Shown here: in pieces, positions 10,101-17,454 of the stretch
Numbering within the stretch: position 1 is the first letter of the stretch
Layout: each line of letters begins with the position of its first letter
Assembly (NCBI GenBank): GCA_002424605.1
Contig: DIKQ01000013.1
Location: 1-64,000 of the forward strand
Reading direction: 5' to 3'
DNA from: Cloacimonetes bacterium UBA5614
GTDB lineage: Bacteria; Cloacimonadota; Cloacimonadia; Cloacimonadales; Cloacimonadaceae
Length of the DNA stretch: 64,000 bases
Position numbers and translations under genes: made by a program
Notes under the pieces: generated by a model
The model's database searches: none
The model's input: the letters and a program-made list of their open reading frames with translations, nothing else
Told to the model about the DNA's origin: nothing

Positions 10101-10875
10101 GAGCCAGGAAAGCTATAATGTCACTCCCGGCCAGGTCACCTTCAAATGGGAATATATGAAGGACAACATCGTTACCAGCGGTTCTGACTGCGCCTGGATT
10201 GACGATATCGTCTTTCCCTCCACCGGAGGCACTTCCGGCGTTCCGGTCATCAACCTGAGCACCACTGAGATTAACTTTGGGACACATATAGCGGCTGATT
10301 TTGAACCTGCCCTGTTCACCATTGCCAATGACGGTGATGCCACCATGATAGGCACCGTTACCGGCAGCGATATCTTCAGGGTAAAGCCTGCAGCCAATGA
10401 CACCTATGACACTGCTGTAAACTTCGTGATACCGGCAGGGCTTTCCATGAACTTCCACGTAATGGTCTTTCCCATCAATGCCGGCTTGCTGAACTATAGC
10501 CTGCTGATAAATTCGGATGACCCGCAGAATGCAGTATCGTATATAAACATGACAGCCACCGTGCTGCCTACTTCCAATCCGGAGGAAGTGACTCCTCTGG
10601 TCACTGCCCTCAAGGGCAATTACCCCAACCCGTTCAATCCCACCACCACTGTTTATTTCTCACTAAAGCAGGATTCACAGGTAAGGGTGGATATTTACAA
10701 CATCCTGGGACAGAAGGTAAAAACCCTAGTAAGCGAAAGGCTGAAAGCCGGAAACCATGGATACAGATGGAACGGAAAGGACGACAGCGGACGCAGTGTC
10801 AGCAGCGGCATCTACTTCTACAGAATGAATGCCGGCAGCTATTCATCCACTGCAAAAATGGTCCTGATGAAATAG
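7171..10875 (+). CDS. gingipain-type cysteine peptidase (family C25, Rgp-like) with sorting tail
   Basis: A 1234-residue paralogue of the preceding gene with the same architecture: signal peptide, C25 propeptide, catalytic domain, Ig-like domain, two CARDB-like repeats, a lectin/MAM-like domain (FWKKVSSEQNYDFLKFY, AWIDDIVFP), an added ASH/DUF1573-like segment and a Por-type tail (NYPNPFNPTTTV ... KMVLMK). The catalytic dyad is His432 (YVGHGSDTSW) and Cys465 (VACVNGNF), again 33 apart. The VACVNG context is the arginine-gingipain form, whereas the upstream gene has the lysine-gingipain form GNCC. The pair may therefore differ in specificity; this is inference. AGGAGG lies just before the start. 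A bidirectional terminator follows at 10899-10933. Confidence 0.88.
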   Translation: MKKLLLLALLMTLSILLFSEQYTVGFNQNEVNVLSTGSQETVLEMTLGHFNREAVRINNDEYWALDLKKEGFSMEPGMPQLPYITRSIIIPGTARMTVKVLESEYTEVVMPIMPSKGNLTRDINPDDIPYTFDSFYQSEGFYPSVQAELSEPFIIRDYRGITVYMKPFVYYPATKTLRIYTRLLLSVTNSGTDNVNIMATPKSSGSMWFDNIYRGLFLNYNQAKYPVLDEQGRILIVTNSMFNASLQPYIEWKRQKGFIVNVVDIAQAGPTATQLKTYIQNQYDLNNGLMFVQIMGDHAQVPSLTSGGGASDPSFALLAGADSYPDIYVGRFSAQTVAELDTQILRSVQYERDTQADVAWLDNAMGIASNEGGGSQGDMGESDQVHMELIRTDLLGYGYETVDQIYQALGATIAQVSNGINAGRGFVNYVGHGSDTSWSTTGFSNTNVGQLTNDNKLPFIVSVACVNGNFANITCFAEAWVRARDSVTGNPRGALVFYGSSINQSWNSPMRAQDEITDLLIAEQKNTIGGLFFNGSSRMIEVYGTDGSNMYKTWHIFGDASLMVRTKNPLPLTAQYMDVLFLGMTTFSVQTAPGAWVTLSYNGDVYGTGYADATGNALINLSIIPDQPMDLTLTITAFNKVTHISTIQVLPSQGAYVQVTGQAVSDNNNNQADSGETVFYDIVLNNVGSDAASNVVATLTTTDQYVTILSNTCTFGDIPAGQTSISANAYVLMIADNVPDQHVAVLNVAISQNGVVEWSSNLNLVLNAPAMTAEAVVIDDSPGNNNGRIESGETVLITIPVTNTGHAPASDLIFSLMVQNPVNHVMTPVQYMFTSLAPNQTVQVIFEVTFSSQVPAGTQVQFLLLGITGQYSLAYNFNQYVGMVMENFDNGTMTAFPWTFSGGNWTLDTSIYHSPGASAKSAVITHNQSTTMSVTMQVPDAGTITFWKKVSSEQNYDFLKFYINNALQNQWSGNVDWSQESYNVTPGQVTFKWEYMKDNIVTSGSDCAWIDDIVFPSTGGTSGVPVINLSTTEINFGTHIAADFEPALFTIANDGDATMIGTVTGSDIFRVKPAANDTYDTAVNFVIPAGLSMNFHVMVFPINAGLLNYSLLINSDDPQNAVSYINMTATVLPTSNPEEVTPLVTALKGNYPNPFNPTTTVYFSLKQDSQVRVDIYNILGQKVKTLVSERLKAGNHGYRWNGKDDSGRSVSSGIYFYRMNAGSYSSTAKMVLMK

Positions 10876-10898
10876 CCCCCACATCTCCTTATGCATAA

Positions 10899-10933
10899 AA
10901 GCAGCCGGTGTTTATTCCCGGCTGCTTCCTTTT
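10899..10933. terminator. bidirectional Rho-independent terminator
   Basis: A 10-base-pair GC-rich stem, AAGCAGCCGG (10899-10908) with CCGGCTGCTT (10918-10927), carries a T-rich run on the right and an A-rich run on the left (AAAA before the stem). It sits between the converging C25 peptidase and antiporter genes and can serve both. Confidence 0.8.
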
Positions 10934-10956
10934 ATGGGTTAAAATCAAATCAGCGT

Positions 10957-12678
10957 TCAGGCAGGCTGGATATTTTTTTCGCAGTTTTCCAGATTTGGTG
11001 AGATAAGTTCCCACACCACTTCCGGGTTTCTGGTTGTCTGCATCTGGTGCAGGATATCTGTATTGGACAGAGTCCGTGCCAGCAGTTGCAAAATATTGAG
11101 CTGAGCAGTCTGGTGCGACTCCGGGGTTATGATGAAAAAGACCCAGCGTACTGGTTTGTTGTCTGGACTGTCCCACTCCAGCCCCAGGTTGTTTTTCACC
11201 ACAAAAATCAGGGGTAGGCTGATATTGCCGAGTCTGGCGTGGGGAAAGGCAAAACCCTTGCCCATGGCTGTGCTCATCTGTTCCTCGCGCTTGTTGATTT
11301 CCTCCAGGACGGTTTCTGCTTCCAGATGCAGTCTGCGGGCGATGATTTTACCCACATAGTTGATGAGTTCCTGCCTGTCGGTAAATTCAGTGTCCAGGAT
11401 AATGGAATCGGGGCTGAACATGATTTTGAGCAGGCCCTTGCGTCTTTTCCGGATTGTGCGCGCCAGCCAGGGTCCGAAGATTGTGGTGCTGATAAGTGAT
11501 GCTGCCACGATACCCACAAAGATGCTCTCTGTGATAAGCCCGCTGGCAAGAGCCAGGATTGCCACCACGATGTGCATTTCACCACCTGCCGTATGGCAGA
11601 TGGCGATGGTCTTCAGATTGCTTTTGTCCTGCTTTGCCAGCTTTGCCCCCAGGTATGCGCCGATATAGCGCGCACTTATTCCCAGTGCCGTGAACAGCAG
11701 GACCAGTTCCCAATGGAAGTTTTTCAGGATATCCAGATGCAGGCCGATATTGGTGAAAAAGACAGGGATAAAGACCGAGTGTACGATTCTGTTCATCACG
11801 TGCCTGTCGTTTTCCGAGAAGTGTTTGGTTTCTCCCAGCACGATACCGGCAATCAGGAAGCCAAACAGCGAATGTATCCCGATTTTCAGCGTTATGGCGC
11901 CAAACAGCATTCCTACGACGAAGACAAAGGTGGTTTTGAGCCCTGAGTCCGCTCCGGACTTTCTGTGTATGAGCGTCATTATTTTATCGACCAGGTTTTT
12001 CAGCAGGGTCAGGCTGATGATGGTGAAGCCCAGGGTAAGCACCACCAGCCTGGCAATCAGGGTAAAATTAACCATTGAGTGTCCGAAAATCCCCAGGATA
12101 ATGGTAAACACCACCCAGCCGATCAGGTCGTTGATAGTCAGCGCAGAAACGATTAAAAATCCTGTATCAGACTTCAGGATATTGAGGTCGTGCATGACCT
12201 TGATAGCCACAGGAAGGGCGCTGATAGTCATAATAGTGGCGATGAACAGTGAAAAGATAACTCTCTGGGACGGGTCCACCAGATAGATGTCCGGAAGCAG
12301 GTAAATGGGGACAAAGACCAGCAGGATGGGAACGATTAAATCCGTCATGGCGATGGTAACTGCCTGTCCGCGCTGTTTCCAGATTCTGCCAAAGTTCACG
12401 CCCAGCCCGATTTCCATCAGCAGGTAAAAATTACCCAGCCAGGCAATGGTCTCCAGCATGGAAATCTGCACCAGTTCACGCGGAAACAGCCATTGCTGGT
12501 ACATCGGAAGGTATTTGCCGAAAATGGCGGGACCCAAAATCAGCCCGACCAGCACTTCTCCGGTAATGGTGGGTTGCTTGTATTTTTCAAACAGCAGTCC
12601 CACCAGTTTGCTGATGGTCAGCAGCAAGGCAAACTGTATCAGGAATATCAGCAGGTTATGCTCGGTAAGAAACTTCAA
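10957..12678 (-). CDS. cation/proton antiporter (CPA2 type) fused to a PTS EIIA-like domain, copy 2
   Basis: A 573-residue inner-membrane protein. Residues 1 to about 385 hold about 12 hydrophobic segments of the Na+/H+ (K+/H+) exchanger family, with family features such as LLFEKYKQPTITGEVLVGLILGP, ALTINDLIGW and CHTAGGEMH. The C-terminal part (about 420-573) is a PTS EIIA type 2 (fructose-like) domain; the site of phosphorylation is preserved as His480 in AFPHAR. This suggests that antiport is tuned by phosphoryl-transfer state or by protein contact, which is inference. No PTS sugar permease, HPr or enzyme I lies nearby. It follows its paralogue with a 27-base gap on the minus strand, so the two are probably one transcript. 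Confidence 0.85.
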   Translation of the reverse strand: MKFLTEHNLLIFLIQFALLLTISKLVGLLFEKYKQPTITGEVLVGLILGPAIFGKYLPMYQQWLFPRELVQISMLETIAWLGNFYLLMEIGLGVNFGRIWKQRGQAVTIAMTDLIVPILLVFVPIYLLPDIYLVDPSQRVIFSLFIATIMTISALPVAIKVMHDLNILKSDTGFLIVSALTINDLIGWVVFTIILGIFGHSMVNFTLIARLVVLTLGFTIISLTLLKNLVDKIMTLIHRKSGADSGLKTTFVFVVGMLFGAITLKIGIHSLFGFLIAGIVLGETKHFSENDRHVMNRIVHSVFIPVFFTNIGLHLDILKNFHWELVLLFTALGISARYIGAYLGAKLAKQDKSNLKTIAICHTAGGEMHIVVAILALASGLITESIFVGIVAASLISTTIFGPWLARTIRKRRKGLLKIMFSPDSIILDTEFTDRQELINYVGKIIARRLHLEAETVLEEINKREEQMSTAMGKGFAFPHARLGNISLPLIFVVKNNLGLEWDSPDNKPVRWVFFIITPESHQTAQLNILQLLARTLSNTDILHQMQTTRNPEVVWELISPNLENCEKNIQPA

Positions 12679-12705
12679 TATCTCATCCGGCAGGCTGCTC
12701 CTGCT

Positions 12706-14427
12706 TTAAGCGGGGAGGGTGCATTCTTCACAGTTTTCCAGGTTGGTGGAAAAATAGTTCCAGATAGCCTGCGGATTATCCGCATGATATATTTTTGCCA
12801 TCAGGGGCTTATCGCTCAAAGTCTTTGCAAGCATCTGCAAAATGTGTATCTGGGCTGAGGGATTGGATTCAGGAGTGATGATAAAGAAAATCCAGTACAC
12901 AGGCTTGTTATCCGGGCTATCCCATTCCAGTCCTGTCTGGTTTTTGATGATGTAAATCAGGGGATGTTCAATGCCGGCAAGCCGGGCGTGCGGAAATGCC
13001 ACACCCTTGCCCATGGCAGTGCTGACTTGCTCTTCCCGCTCTTGAATCTCATGTTCCACAATCTGTTGGGTAATACCGGTCTTGATGCCAATCAGGCTGC
13101 TGACATGCGAAATCATCTCCTGCTTGTCCTTGAAATCGGCATTCATTATTATGGAATCCTTGTTAAATACCACTTTCAGCAGGGTCTTGCGTTTTTGCTT
13201 GAGAGCGTTCGAAAGCCAGGGTCCGAAGATAATGGTGGAAATCAGTGATGCAGCCACGATGCCCACAAAGATTGTCTGTGAAATCAGTCCGGCGGAAAGA
13301 GCCAGGATTGCCACCACGATGTGCATCTCACCGCCCGCAGTGTGGCATATGGCTATGGTCTGCAGGTTGGACTTATGCTGTTTCGCCAGGATAGCGCCAA
13401 GATAAGCGCCTATATAGCGGACAGAGATGCCCAGCACTGTGAAGAGCAGCACCAGTTGCCAGTTAAAGTTTTTGATGAAATCCAGGTGCAGTCCGATATT
13501 GGCAAAGAAGACAGGCACGAAAAGCGAATGCACCAGCCGGTTCATCAAAAACCTGTCGTTTTCCGAGAAGTGTTTTGCCTCGCCCAGCACGATGCCGGCG
13601 ATGAAGAAGCCAAACAGGCTGTGGATACCGATTTTCAGGGTAATGGCGCCGAACAGCATGCCCGTAATGAAGACGAAGGTGGTCTTCAGTCCCGTATCCG
13701 CACCGTATTTATTGTGGATGAACGTCATGGCTTTGTCCACATATTTGCGCAGCAGAGTCAGGCTCAGAATCGTGAATCCGATGGTATAGACAATCAGCTT
13801 TGTCACTATCATAAAGTCAATCTGCGACTGGCTGAAAATGCCTAAAATGATGGTAAACACCACCCAGCCTATCAGGTCGTTGATAGTCAGCGCGGACACA
13901 ATCAGAAATCCCATGTCGGATTTCAGGATGTTGAGGTCATACATTACCCGGATTGCCACCGGCAGGGCGCTGATGGTCATAATGGTGGATATGAACAGGG
14001 TAAAGATTACCCGGCGTGAGGGGTCCAAAAGATGCGATTCATGAATCAGGTAAATGGGTATGAATGCCAGCAGAACCGGCACTATCAGGTCTGTTATGGA
14101 GATGGTCAGCGCCTGCCCCTTCTGCTTCCAGATTCTGCCAAAATTGACGTCCAGACCCGTTTCCATCAGCAGGTAAAAGTTTCCGAACCAGGCAATCGTC
14201 TCCAGCATGGATATCTGCAACGGGTCACGTGGGAACAGGAAAGACTGGTATGCGGGCATAAACTTGCCGAAGATTGCCGGTCCCAGCAGCAGGCCGACCA
14301 GCACTTCACCAGTGATGCTGGATTGCTTGAACCGCTCAAACAGCAGTCCCGCCGCCTTGCTCACTCCGAGCAGAATGGCAAACTGAATCAGGAATATCAG
14401 CAGGTTGTGCTCAGTTAAAAACTTCAT
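12706..14427 (-). CDS. cation/proton antiporter (CPA2 type) fused to a PTS EIIA-like domain, copy 1
   Basis: First gene of the tandem pair and exactly the same length as its neighbour (573 residues). It has the same exchanger domain (GLLLGPAIFGKF, ALTINDLIGWVVF, CHTAGGEMHIVVAILALSAGL) and the same C-terminal EIIA-like domain, with the phospho-accepting His at the identical position, His480 in AFPHARLAG. Both copies keep every recognisable active-site element, so neither looks decayed. The ATG at 14427 is preceded by a purine-rich AGAGAAAAAGGGAAA tract as ribosome site. The transported ion cannot be told from the sequence. Its upstream side is the 357-base intergenic region that carries repeat element A. 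Confidence 0.85.
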   Translation of the reverse strand: MKFLTEHNLLIFLIQFAILLGVSKAAGLLFERFKQSSITGEVLVGLLLGPAIFGKFMPAYQSFLFPRDPLQISMLETIAWFGNFYLLMETGLDVNFGRIWKQKGQALTISITDLIVPVLLAFIPIYLIHESHLLDPSRRVIFTLFISTIMTISALPVAIRVMYDLNILKSDMGFLIVSALTINDLIGWVVFTIILGIFSQSQIDFMIVTKLIVYTIGFTILSLTLLRKYVDKAMTFIHNKYGADTGLKTTFVFITGMLFGAITLKIGIHSLFGFFIAGIVLGEAKHFSENDRFLMNRLVHSLFVPVFFANIGLHLDFIKNFNWQLVLLFTVLGISVRYIGAYLGAILAKQHKSNLQTIAICHTAGGEMHIVVAILALSAGLISQTIFVGIVAASLISTIIFGPWLSNALKQKRKTLLKVVFNKDSIIMNADFKDKQEMISHVSSLIGIKTGITQQIVEHEIQEREEQVSTAMGKGVAFPHARLAGIEHPLIYIIKNQTGLEWDSPDNKPVYWIFFIITPESNPSAQIHILQMLAKTLSDKPLMAKIYHADNPQAIWNYFSTNLENCEECTLPA

Positions 14428-14592
14428 TTTCCCTTTTTCTCTCTGGTTTATTGCTGTTGTGAATTATGCTCGTAAATTATTGTTAAATTATATTATGGCT
14501 CTACGGCTCAGTAACCGCTCCGGCTTTCCCCACTCTCAAAAAACACCGTGTTTATAAAAAAACCTCTCCCTTCATTTAAGTCAAGCATTTTA

Positions 14593-14717
14593 TTCCCTTG
14601 CTTTCATTGCTTTAGCATTACGGTACCATTACGGTAGTAATACGGTCAATGACCGCAATGCTACCGTAATGGTACCGTAATGATACCGTAATGCTCCTAA
14701 GGAAGAAGCAGGAAAAG
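14593..14717. repeat. intergenic palindromic element A (TACGGTA core)
   Basis: A heptamer-like word ATTACGGTA occurs three times forward, then about four times inverted (TACCGTAAT). Positions 14616-14637 and 14661-14682 are a perfect 22-base inverted repeat around a 23-base loop. The left edge is TTCCCTTGCTT and the right edge is AAGCAGGAAAAG, the latter identical to element B. It lies between the divergent starts of the antiporter pair and the small lipoprotein. The rest of the gap 14428-14784 holds only AT-rich leader and a TTGACA box. Confidence 0.75.
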
Positions 14718-14736
14718 TGCCCGGCAGGAAAATAGA

Positions 14737-14742
14737 TTGACA
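14737..14742 (+). promoter_or_regulatory. possible -35 box (TTGACA)
   Basis: A perfect TTGACA 43 bases before the lipoprotein start. No good -10 box stands at 16-18 bases (the sequence there is purine-rich), so the call rests on the -35 match and position only. Confidence 0.3.
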
Positions 14743-14784
14743 CAATAGGGAAAACGAAAGAAACAAGTATTTTCAGGAGGTAAT

Positions 14785-15111
14785 ATGTTCCGTAAGATTC
14801 TGCTTATGCTCTTAGTTGTGCTGGTCCTGCTGTCTGCTTTTGGATGTGAAAAATCCAAGGGAAGGATAGCCAAAACCGTGGTTGTCTCCATTCAGAAGAC
14901 ATTCAGCTCAGACCCGCTCTATATCGAGCAAAACCTCAAAATAACCGGCCTCAAGGTCAAGAAAATTGCCAAAGACACTTACAAAGGAATTGCGTCCATT
15001 GAATATGCGGATGAATTGCATGAAGTCCCGGTGGATATTACGGTAAATGGCGCAGAAATCACCTGGGATATCGAGCCGGATGCCTGGAAGTTTATCCCTG
15101 GGCTGAATTGA
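14785..15111 (+). CDS. small putative lipoprotein, unknown function
   Basis: A 108-residue protein. The hydrophobic N-terminus ends in SAFGC, a slightly atypical lipobox with Phe at -2, giving a candidate acylated Cys21. About 87 mature residues follow, with alternating beta-strand pattern (VVVSIQKTF, KITGLKVKKIAKDTYKG, VPVDITVNGAEITWDIEP). No family is recognised; size and pattern suggest a small beta-rich domain of the DUF4333/NTF2-like kind. AGGAGG lies 4 bases before the ATG. It stands alone: the next gene is on the other strand. Confidence 0.6.
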   Translation: MFRKILLMLLVVLVLLSAFGCEKSKGRIAKTVVVSIQKTFSSDPLYIEQNLKITGLKVKKIAKDTYKGIASIEYADELHEVPVDITVNGAEITWDIEPDAWKFIPGLN

Positions 15112-15170
15112 CTAAACGGCGGGTAAGTATATTAAATACTAAAGATTAAGCGCAGGGTGCACCCTGCAGT

Positions 15171-17420
15171 TCATAAATTGGAATCATAGGATTCTATCAT
15201 CAGTAACTGTCCCGTATAGGCGTCTATATAACCCATCATGCCACACATAGAACTCGGCTTCCAGACAAGCTTGTATTCATATTGGGTTGCAGTATTGTTT
15301 AACCTAAAAGGATAAAGCTCCAGCTTAAAGCTATCATTGCCTTCTCCAAAGCCGGTTGAGGCAGGGGCATAGTCCTTTGTTCCGGAAAGATTGGCAAGCT
15401 CTGTCCAGGCATATGGCAGATTGGTTTTATTGTTACTAATTGCCATAGCGGTCTCAGGGGTAATCACACATTCCGGCATTTGATAATCCAACGGCTTCAG
15501 GTAGTATGATACATAAAACTTGTTCTTGTCAGCATCATACCCCCCTGTAAGGCTGCTTTCCAGATACATCCCCACCCAGGGGATATTCACACGATACCCT
15601 TTGTAATACAGGTCAACGTATATTTGACCGCCGTTATCCTGAAAAGCCTCATAAGTGTAATCAGATGTATCCATATTGTTTAACTTCAAAAGGATATCCA
15701 TTATTCTCCGACACTTTTTGTCAAAATCTGTTGAATTCATAGCTACCGGTAAGTGGAACTTGCCTTCGAAGCTATGATACTCCGGAAACATGGCATTAGC
15801 GTCGAAGTTACTGATAGTGGCGAGAGGCAGGAAAGTGCTCACAAGCTTGATTTCTTCTAAATTGGAAGCAATATGTGAACTGGTTTCCGTATCAATGGGC
15901 TGGTAGTTTGAAGGGCTCAAGGGATAAAAGGATGTTCCTGTCGCAGGATTTAAAACGCAATAAGTATCCCTGTTATTATCATTAACATACCAGGCAAGTT
16001 TCAATTCCGCTGAGTCCTCTGTTTGTCCTTTGTAAATTGGCATGACCCGCAGACGGGCAACCTTGTGTGACTTGGCCTCAGTATAGCTGTTCTGGTAGGG
16101 AATGGTATTGATATTCACTTTGTCTTTGATTAGTCCCCCAACCGCTGTCTTATAGGCAAGCGAACCGGGAGCAAGCTTGCTCATTACTTTTGCTATACCG
16201 ATGGCTGCCTGGGGCGATATGACATACCGGGGGTATTCCCTAGGCTGGGCTCTCAGTTCGGTTGCAATTTCAAGTATCCCGCTGATTATGTCCATGGTGA
16301 TACGAACCTGGTATTTCCTGTCTGCAAAGTTTTCGAACATCGGATACCGGAATTTCTGCACATATGTGGCATAGTAAAGCATTACTTCACTGTTTCCATT
16401 AGTTGCGATTCCCTGATAATCAACCGTCACATCTGTGCCGAGTTGCTTATACATCTTGCGGAGAGCTGTCACATATTTGTCTGTGAGCTGTTTGAAATGG
16501 AGCGTGTCCCTGATTGCCTCCGGAACTTTGATATCGTAGAATGCCAAACTTCTTTCACCCAGAATAAACTTACAATTGCCGTATAGGCCATTACCGTTGA
16601 TGAAGTCCTGCGCTGCTTTTATCAGGATATTCTTTTCCTGCCACTCCTGAGCAGCGACACCCGTTAGGTTGCCGGTCTGGGCATCTATGAAGTAATCTGT
16701 ATCATGGTAGTAGTATTTGTGGTATCTCCATAGCAGGGAAAATCCCTCTGACCCGTTGTCTCCGTAAACCGGGTAGAGATTTAGCCTGATAAGTATCTTG
16801 TCATAATCATTGTCCCCATATTCATTTATGGCTTTGATGCTGTCTGTAGTGACATATTCAGGCTGAAAATCGGGAAAATCGGCTTTGACATTGACTTCTC
16901 GCGTTATATAACTGAGGATACGTCCTACAGATATGAGGCTTATAACCTGTTCCGGAATTACAATCGGCTGCATATAGAGCGTGTTTTTGATTGAGTAAGT
17001 ATCAGTCCGGGGATGATAGGTAACCAGCAGGAAGTATGGCTGGTTTTCCAGGTAGAAGCTCTTCCAGTACTGGATATATTGGGAGCTTTTATATGTGTCA
17101 TTATAGCTAATACGTTTTAGTTTAAAACCTGCTCCCTGCTTTTGATAGACTGCATAAAAAGCGTCAGCTATTTTATCCATATTAGCTTGCAAAGCAATCG
17201 AGTCTCTGGGAATCGGGAGAGTGAATTTACCTGCTAAAGCGGAGGCAATCCTGCCGTCGTTAACAGCGGTGTAATCACCTGTAAAGCCAGTCCTGCTGAT
17301 AAACTCCTGCATTGAAGGCAATGACCCGGTAGTTTTTTCTGAACTCAACAGCAAGGTTGTGACACCGCAGAGCAAAATCAACAAGATAATGAACAGCAGG
17401 GCAATCCTATACTTTTTCAT
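15171..17420 (-). CDS. membrane-anchored PepSY/YcdB-like repeat protein
   Basis: The ATG at 17420 is preferred over the longer frame (which runs into the upstream gene) because it gives a Lys-rich start plus one transmembrane segment (IALLFIILLILLCGVTTLLL), with AAAGG just upstream. It makes 749 residues. The exported part contains repeated units ending in a D-x-x-T/S-G-x-L turn: DAQTGNLTGVA, DIISGILEIAT, NPATGTSFYPL, DAYTGQLLMIE. This is the hallmark of PepSY/YcdB-YcdC domains, known as peptidase propeptide-like inhibitors and anchors in Gram-positive exported proteins. No catalytic domain is visible. The gene follows ltaE by 34 bases and may be read with it. Function is unknown. Confidence 0.55.
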   Translation of the reverse strand: MKKYRIALLFIILLILLCGVTTLLLSSEKTTGSLPSMQEFISRTGFTGDYTAVNDGRIASALAGKFTLPIPRDSIALQANMDKIADAFYAVYQKQGAGFKLKRISYNDTYKSSQYIQYWKSFYLENQPYFLLVTYHPRTDTYSIKNTLYMQPIVIPEQVISLISVGRILSYITREVNVKADFPDFQPEYVTTDSIKAINEYGDNDYDKILIRLNLYPVYGDNGSEGFSLLWRYHKYYYHDTDYFIDAQTGNLTGVAAQEWQEKNILIKAAQDFINGNGLYGNCKFILGERSLAFYDIKVPEAIRDTLHFKQLTDKYVTALRKMYKQLGTDVTVDYQGIATNGNSEVMLYYATYVQKFRYPMFENFADRKYQVRITMDIISGILEIATELRAQPREYPRYVISPQAAIGIAKVMSKLAPGSLAYKTAVGGLIKDKVNINTIPYQNSYTEAKSHKVARLRVMPIYKGQTEDSAELKLAWYVNDNNRDTYCVLNPATGTSFYPLSPSNYQPIDTETSSHIASNLEEIKLVSTFLPLATISNFDANAMFPEYHSFEGKFHLPVAMNSTDFDKKCRRIMDILLKLNNMDTSDYTYEAFQDNGGQIYVDLYYKGYRVNIPWVGMYLESSLTGGYDADKNKFYVSYYLKPLDYQMPECVITPETAMAISNNKTNLPYAWTELANLSGTKDYAPASTGFGEGNDSFKLELYPFRLNNTATQYEYKLVWKPSSMCGMMGYIDAYTGQLLMIESYDSNL

Positions 17421-17454
17421 CGACCTTTCATGTTTTCTGAAGTATGTTTCCACA

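Noticed and set aside
14593..14717. Regularly repeated word ATTACGGTA as a possible CRISPR array
   Set aside because: The units are too short (about 9 bases), half are inverted, there are no unique spacers of even length, and no cas gene is near. It is a palindromic intergenic element.
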